Of a DNA stretch of 10,158 bases, positions 6,872-10,158 are shown piece after piece. The notes under the pieces were generated by a model. The model searched no databases. It saw nothing but the letters and a program-made list of their open reading frames with translations, and was not told where the DNA came from. Within the stretch, counting starts at the first letter, position 1; each line of letters starts with the position of its first letter. This DNA is from GCA-2737595 sp037138535 (lineage in GTDB: Bacteria > Actinomycetota > Actinomycetes > Nanopelagicales > Nanopelagicaceae), in contig JBAXIG010000056.1 of the NCBI GenBank assembly GCA_037138535.1, positions 1-10,158 of the forward strand, given 5' to 3'. Made by a program: the position numbers and the translations under genes.

Positions 6872-7395
6872 GCGATCTTCTCTTTCCTGGTGGACTTGGT
6901 GACCATCTTCGCTGAACTCTTCTTAGCTGGCGCACTCTTCTTAGCTGGCGCACTCTTCTTAGCTGGCGCACTCTTCTTAGCTGGCGCACTCTTCTTGATC
7001 GCTTCCTGCTTCGCCGGTGATGGTTTTGCAACGGGTGACCGCAACTTCTTCACTTCAGCTTCCAAGGCAAAAATTTTCTCTTGAGCCACTCGCAATTCGT
7101 CGCGCATTGCTTTGCTCGGGATACCTGGAAGACCAGCGAGCGCCGATTCCACCTCCTGACGAACGATGGTGCGGATCTCTGCAGGTATGAGAGCTTCCAA
7201 CGTGGCAGCGCCGCCAGCAATAGTGCCACCGGCGTTTGCCAATGCACCGGTGACCCATTCACGGGCACCTTCGATAGCCATCCCAGCCAACGGAGCAAGG
7301 TTGCTTTCCGTCAATCCCGAAACGAGTTGGGCGTACCCACGGATGCTATTGGCTAGCTGGGTCACTGGGTCTTGGGGGATGCGCTCTTTGGTCAC
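6868..7395 (-). CDS. Hypothetical protein, 175 aa, with coiled-coil and lysine-rich KSAPAK-repeat tail
   Basis: I do not recognise the family. Residues 1-60 are amphipathic and probably helical (DPVTQLANSIRGYAQLVSGL; EGAREWVTGALANAGG). Residues 55-68 are Gly/Ala-rich. Residues 72-90 form another helix, and 96-119 (AMRDELRVAQEKIFALEAEV) is a short coiled coil. From residue 120 the protein is a disordered basic tail of Lys, Ala, Pro and Ser with four consecutive KSAPAK hexapeptides (about 135-158). Such tails occur on histone H1-like proteins, the mycobacterial HupB tail and heparin-binding haemagglutinin, and they bind polyanions such as DNA. DNA or RNA binding is therefore an inference from composition; a phasin-like role is another option. 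The GTG start at 7393-7395 is 9 nt after the SSB-like gene and lacks a clear Shine-Dalgarno. There is no signal peptide or membrane segment. Confidence 0.85.
   Translation of the reverse strand: MTKERIPQDPVTQLANSIRGYAQLVSGLTESNLAPLAGMAIEGAREWVTGALANAGGTIAGGAATLEALIPAEIRTIVRQEVESALAGLPGIPSKAMRDELRVAQEKIFALEAEVKKLRSPVAKPSPAKQEAIKKSAPAKKSAPAKKSAPAKKSAPAKKSSAKMVTKSTRKEKIA
6923..6994. repeat. 18-bp tandem repeat, four perfect copies, coding for KSAPAK
   Basis: The 18-bp unit TTAGCTGGCGCACTCTTC occurs four times head to tail with no mismatch, flanked by a partial, diverged unit on the left. It lies inside the 175-aa protein gene and on the minus strand encodes KSAPAK in each copy. Because 18 is a multiple of three, copy-number change by slippage keeps the frame, so tail length is probably variable between strains. 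Confidence 0.95.
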
Positions 7396-7404
7396 AGGGC
7401 AACG

Positions 7405-7710
7405 CTACCCGACCTTTTCCAGCGAATCTGCTTCAATATCCAATCTGGTTGAAACTGAGCCGCCGGATTTCCAGAAGCGACGGTGGAGTTCACCCTGAAC
7501 TGCGATGGTATTGCCCACTTTGAGGCTGCGAGCCCGGCGCATCAGAGACTTCTCCCGAACGGTTATATCGAGGGAACTTTTCGAACTTCCCGTCGGCGAC
7601 ACGGAGAGGCGTATCTCAACGATCTCCTCACCTGAGGGCAGGGTGATCTCCGTAGGCAGATCGGTTACTTCGCCAATGAGCTCTACCAGATTTATGTGTT
7701 CTTTTTGCAT
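7405..7710 (-). CDS. Short single-stranded DNA-binding-like protein (OB fold), no C-terminal acidic tip
   Basis: The 101-residue product reads as a minimal SSB-type OB fold: strand 1 NLVELIGEVTDLP (7-19), a middle block VEIRLSVSPTG and SLDITVREKSLMRRA (31-60), and the strand LKVGNTIAVQGELHRRFWKSGG (63-84) followed by RLDIEADSLEKV. The segment VGNTIAVQGELHRRFW matches the SSB pattern in which an uncharged strand is followed by a basic/aromatic turn. It is much shorter than housekeeping SSB (150-180 aa) and lacks the disordered tail with the acidic DDDIPF-like tip that recruits partner proteins. It may be a secondary SSB or a PriB-like OB protein. The ATG is preceded by AGGAAGGA four bases upstream, the strongest Shine-Dalgarno in the cluster. 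It is the first gene of the leftward cluster leading to tlyA, divergent from the MBL hydrolase gene. Confidence 0.75.
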   Translation of the reverse strand: MQKEHINLVELIGEVTDLPTEITLPSGEEIVEIRLSVSPTGSSKSSLDITVREKSLMRRARSLKVGNTIAVQGELHRRFWKSGGSVSTRLDIEADSLEKVG

Positions 7711-7714
7711 GTGT

Positions 7715-7722
7715 TCCTTCCT
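7715..7722 (-). promoter_or_regulatory. Strong ribosome binding site of the SSB-like gene
   Basis: AGGAAGGA on the minus strand lies four bases before the ATG at 7708-7710. It is the best match to the anti-Shine-Dalgarno in the leftward cluster and fits this gene leading the operon. Confidence 0.75.
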
Positions 7723-7742
7723 TTCGTAGTTGGTCGAGGTAG

Positions 7743-7758
7743 CCTGCCCAGAGGCAGG
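7743..7758. promoter_or_regulatory. Perfect inverted repeat in the divergent intergenic region
   Basis: CCTGCC and GGCAGG flank a 4-base spacer in the 99-bp gap between the SSB-like gene and the MBL hydrolase gene. Its place between two divergent genes would suit an operator or a transcript hairpin. I could not identify convincing -35/-10 boxes for either direction in this gap, so the regulatory role is only a suggestion. Confidence 0.3.
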
Positions 7759-7809
7759 AAATCAGCTCGCTCTGGCCGGCCATTGGTGGATAAGTATCGG
7801 GGGTGTGCA

Positions 7810-8787
7810 ATGGAGGTAACCGTCACGGATCTGGGAAACGATCTCTTTCAGATTGATACGGAGCAATCCGGCTACAAAGGAATCACTGCGGGTTATCTGA
7901 TTCGCAGCAGTAAACCCACACTTATCGAAACTGGCACCGCTAGCAGCGCGCCTGTCGTGATTGCGGCATTAGAAAAACTTGAGATTTTCCCGAAAGACCT
8001 AGCCACCATTGTGGTCACGCATGTTCATTTGGATCACGCTGGAGGTGCTGGCCATCTCACTTCTCACTACCCACAAGCGGAGTTAATCGCACACGAGCGT
8101 GGTGCAAAGCATCTTGTTGATCCCACAAAATTGATGAATAGTGCGAGGCGCGTTTTTGGGTCCATGATCGATGACGTCATGGGTGCACTCTTGCCCACCC
8201 CGGTGGAGCGCGTACGTTCTCTTGGCGATATTGCGACCATCGATCTGGGTGATGGCCGCACACTCAATAGCTATTACGCCCCAGGACATGCGTCACACCA
8301 CGTGGGTTTGCTCGATTCGACCACGGGTGATCTCTTCGTAGGTGATGCCGCGGGTGTGTATATCCCAGATACGGACACCGTCAAACCAGCAACTCCTCCC
8401 CCGGACTTCGATCTCGATATCGCGCTTAATACAATCGATACCTTCGAAAACCTGAAACCGACCCGATTACTCTTTAGCCACTACGGTCCAGTTTCCAAGA
8501 TCGACGAAACCCTTGATCGTAGTCGAGAAGAGCTACGGGTGTGGGTAGAACTAGTGCGCGAGGCAAGAAATTCTCGTCTCGATCTAGACCATGCTATTTC
8601 GATGATTATCGAGCGCACCAGAGATCGGTACGCAGCGCTCTTCGCCAACGTGTCAGCATTAGAGCGTTTCGAAGCTCTCAGTTCAACGGGGGCAAATATC
8701 GTGGGCATAAATCGTTGGCTCGACAAGGTGGAGGCGAATTCGTACGACTTTGGCGATGCCGCTGCTTCTGCCCCAAAACACAAGTGA
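7810..8787 (+). CDS. Metallo-beta-lactamase-fold metallo-hydrolase, ST1585-like
   Basis: Soluble cytoplasmic hydrolase of 325 residues; the only plus-strand gene here. The metal-binding motif HVHLDH gives His71, His73, Asp75 and His76; further ligands are His160 in YAPGHASHH, Asp179 in LFVGDAAG and His224 in LFSHYGP. The stretch GGAGHLTSHYPQAELIAHERG followed by HLVDPTKL resembles the ST1585-like MBL group, whose substrates are largely unknown; glyoxalase II-type thioesters or lactones are possible. After the fold, residues ~232-325 are a helical extension (DRSREELRVWVELVREAR...) typical of this subgroup. The ATG at 7810-7812 is chosen because the family begins about ten residues before the first strand and a G-run lies six bases upstream; longer in-frame starts would run into the SSB-like gene. 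It converges on the TPR gene with 7 bp between stop codons, and no clear terminator is seen. Confidence 0.88.
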   Translation: MEVTVTDLGNDLFQIDTEQSGYKGITAGYLIRSSKPTLIETGTASSAPVVIAALEKLEIFPKDLATIVVTHVHLDHAGGAGHLTSHYPQAELIAHERGAKHLVDPTKLMNSARRVFGSMIDDVMGALLPTPVERVRSLGDIATIDLGDGRTLNSYYAPGHASHHVGLLDSTTGDLFVGDAAGVYIPDTDTVKPATPPPDFDLDIALNTIDTFENLKPTRLLFSHYGPVSKIDETLDRSREELRVWVELVREARNSRLDLDHAISMIIERTRDRYAALFANVSALERFEALSSTGANIVGINRWLDKVEANSYDFGDAAASAPKHK

Positions 8788-8794
8788 AATATAC

Positions 8795-10158
8795 CTATTT
8801 TTGAAGTTTTTTGACGCGCTCTTTGGCATCCGTAAAGTCTTCGGGATCCGATAGTGCTGCCTTTTCAAACCAAGTCAGAGCCTCTTCTTCGCGCCCAGCT
8901 AATTCCAATAGATCCGCGTATGCGTAACGAATCCTTGCTGACCATTCTTCAGAATCTTCGCGCAACTGTGCGCAAGTGAGCGTGACGATGGCAGCATCAA
9001 TTTCACCAAGGTCACGACGTGCGCCCGCAGTAACGATCCGTAGTTCGATCTGTTCATTAATTTCCAATTTTTTAGCATAGGTTGATCCAGCTAAATCAAT
9101 TGCTTTTTGAGGTCTACCTAGTCCTCGTTCGCAATCGGCCATGATGGGCAGTGTCGAATAATCTCCAGAGATACGCGTCGCAGCTCTAAGTTCGGCTAAC
9201 GCTTCCGAGTAATGTCCCGCGTGATAGGCCGCAATACCAGCAGCTTCGCGAACAACAGCAATTCGACCAGCATGATGAGCAGCCGCGCGTGCATGCTTCC
9301 ATGCAAGTTCTGGATCCTCTTCCAAAGCAAGTCCACTCGCAATGAGATGGCGTGCTACGTACGTTGCGTTTGCCTCCTGCAACGTTGAGAGCTCTCGTAA
9401 CGTAGCCTTATCTAATTCTTCTCCAGTGATGTGATCGGGAAGATCTGGTTCAAAAATTTTCGCACGACGAGGACGATCCAAGGGTGCTGGTTCGGGTTTG
9501 TTATAGCCAGCATTTGATGGGCGATTTGGGCCGCCGCGCTCTGGTCGTGCACCAAAACGCGCGGGACGATCCGAAGACGATGGGCGACCCGAACCACTCC
9601 GTTCTGGACGATCCGAAGCAGAACGGAACGACGGACGATCCCCGCGATCCGAAGATGGACGCGAAGAAGGTGGTCTACCTGAGTTACCACGTTCCGGACG
9701 ATCCGAAGATGGGCGGAAAGAGGGACGATCCCCACGATCCGAAGATGGACGCGATGAAGATGGACGCGATGAACCACTACGTTCTGGCCGATCCGAAGAT
9801 GGACGGAACGAGGGACGATCCCCGCGATCCGAAGATGGACGCGATGAAGGTGGTCGACCTGAGCCACTACGTTCTGGCCGATCCGAAGATGGACGCAAAG
9901 AAGGTTGTCGACCTGAGCCACTACGTTCCGGACGATCCGAAGATGGACGCGAAGAAGATGGACGCGAAGAAGATGGACGCCCAGAACCACTACGCTCCGG
10001 TCGATCCGATGATGAACGAGTGGAGGGTCGGAAATCCGGGCGACCATCACGAGATGTGGTTGCACGACCGCCGGTACTTGGACGGGCCGATGGACGACCT
10101 GATGCCGATGGACGACCTGATGCCGATGGACGACCTGATGCCGATGGACGACCTGATG
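8795..10158 (-). CDS. TPR protein with long Arg/Ser/Pro-rich repetitive N-terminus (5' end outside the window)
   Basis: 453 residues are visible; the frame is open to the right edge and no ATG, GTG or TTG precedes the TTG at 9896-9898, which replaces the Phe that begins each repeat unit and is not a credible start. The C-terminal ~227 residues (8798-9478) begin with RAKIFEPDLPDHITGEELD and contain helical TPR-like repeats (WKHARAAAHHAGRIAVVREA, AYHAGHYSEALAELRAATRI, MADCERGLGRPQKAIDLA, YADLLELAGREEEALTWFEK), a protein-interaction scaffold. This resembles the actinobacterial TPR protein upstream of tlyA (Rv1691 in M. tuberculosis, about 250 aa, from memory). The N-terminal half is disordered: SGRPSA hexapeptides at the edge, then RPSSDRPERSGSGRP and RPSSDRGDRPSF modules. 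Arg is the dominant charge, which suggests RNA or other polyanion binding. Its biological role is not established. Confidence 0.88.
   Translation of the reverse strand, partial: SGRPSASGRPSASGRPSASGRPSARPSTGGRATTSRDGRPDFRPSTRSSSDRPERSGSGRPSSSRPSSSRPSSDRPERSGSGRQPSLRPSSDRPERSGSGRPPSSRPSSDRGDRPSFRPSSDRPERSGSSRPSSSRPSSDRGDRPSFRPSSDRPERGNSGRPPSSRPSSDRGDRPSFRSASDRPERSGSGRPSSSDRPARFGARPERGGPNRPSNAGYNKPEPAPLDRPRRAKIFEPDLPDHITGEELDKATLRELSTLQEANATYVARHLIASGLALEEDPELAWKHARAAAHHAGRIAVVREAAGIAAYHAGHYSEALAELRAATRISGDYSTLPIMADCERGLGRPQKAIDLAGSTYAKKLEINEQIELRIVTAGARRDLGEIDAAIVTLTCAQLREDSEEWSARIRYAYADLLELAGREEEALTWFEKAALSDPEDFTDAKERVKKLQK
9575..9898. repeat. 90-bp tandem repeat (30-residue unit), three full copies plus partial copies
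   Basis: On the minus strand the units are 9898-9809, 9808-9719 and 9718-9629, with a diverged partial copy at 9628 to about 9575. Each encodes (F/L)RPSSDRPER, then a SGSGRPPSS-like spacer, then RPSSDRGDRPS. Copies differ by scattered substitutions, some synonymous. Shorter RPSSDRPERSGSGR elements continue to the right, to about 10010, so the array began as a smaller module (RPSSDR) that expanded. All units are multiples of three. Confidence 0.92.
10087..10158. repeat. 18-bp tandem repeat, four perfect copies, running into the window edge
   Basis: The unit CCGATGGACGACCTGATG occurs four times without mismatch and stops only because the window stops. On the minus strand each copy encodes SGRPSA in the N-terminal region of the TPR protein. 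Total copy number is unknown, and identical short copies are a place where assemblies collapse. Confidence 0.95.

Noticed and set aside
7711..7809. -10-like TAAGTAT at 7791-7797 as the MBL gene promoter
   Set aside because: No matching -35 box at 16-18 bp and the start codon is only about 12 bases away; the match is too weak to list.
8788..8830. T-runs after the MBL gene as an intrinsic terminator
   Set aside because: TTTTT and TTTTTT are present, but I see no GC-rich stem before them, and they lie within the 3' end of the convergent TPR gene.
9896..9898. TTG as the start codon of the TPR protein
   Set aside because: It falls at the first position of a 30-residue repeat unit, where the other copies have Phe, and the same repeat type continues upstream in frame to the window edge.
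9412..10065. A 217-codon open frame on the minus strand, rich in His, Leu, Arg and Val, overlapping the repeat part of the TPR gene
   Set aside because: It is a frame-shifted reading of the same tandem repeats (RVHLRI-like units mirror the RPSSDR units). The TPR frame continues without a stop and its C-terminal domain is recognisable, so the overlap is a by-product of repeat composition.
10087..10158. Regular direct repeats as a possible CRISPR array
   Set aside because: The 18-bp units are directly adjacent with no unique spacers and lie in frame within a coding sequence. No cas genes are present.

Overview
The window looks like chromosomal DNA of an actinomycete-type bacterium (Actinomycetota), probably one with a streamlined genome. 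The base composition is roughly balanced by eye, genes are packed with 3-9 nt gaps or 4-bp ATGA overlaps, and GTG starts occur. The block tlyA - nadK - recN - pyrG - xerD on one strand, with a small ORF just before tlyA and a TPR protein further upstream, is the order I know from Mycobacterium and Streptomyces. Lineage is inferred from synteny and protein style; there is no rRNA to confirm it.

Layout. Nearly everything reads leftward on the minus strand. From right to left: the 3' part of a TPR protein with a very long repetitive Arg/Ser/Pro-rich N-terminal half (8795 to the right edge, 5' end missing); a lone plus-strand metallo-beta-lactamase-fold hydrolase (7810-8787) that converges with the TPR gene; then, divergent from the hydrolase, a compact leftward cluster of a short SSB-like OB-fold protein, a 175-aa protein with a lysine-rich KSAPAK tail, a 52-aa ORF, tlyA (rRNA 2'-O-methyltransferase), nadK (NAD kinase) and recN (DNA repair ATPase). 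After an 82-nt gap with two inverted repeats comes pyrG (CTP synthase), then a 78-nt gap and ald (alanine dehydrogenase), then a 59-nt gap holding a long hairpin with a U-rich tail, then the N-terminal third of xerD running off the left edge.

How the genes relate. The products cover DNA maintenance (SSB-like, RecN, XerD), ribosome modification (TlyA), cofactor and nucleotide supply (NadK, PyrG) and alanine/pyruvate interconversion (Ald). These are mostly unlinked housekeeping tasks grouped by conserved synteny rather than one pathway. The part I cannot assign to known biology is the SSB-like / lysine-tail / 52-aa trio in front of tlyA, and the repeat-bearing N-terminus of the TPR protein. I see no insertion sequence, CRISPR array, tRNA, rRNA or phage gene. 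No stretch longer than 300 bases lacks a gene.
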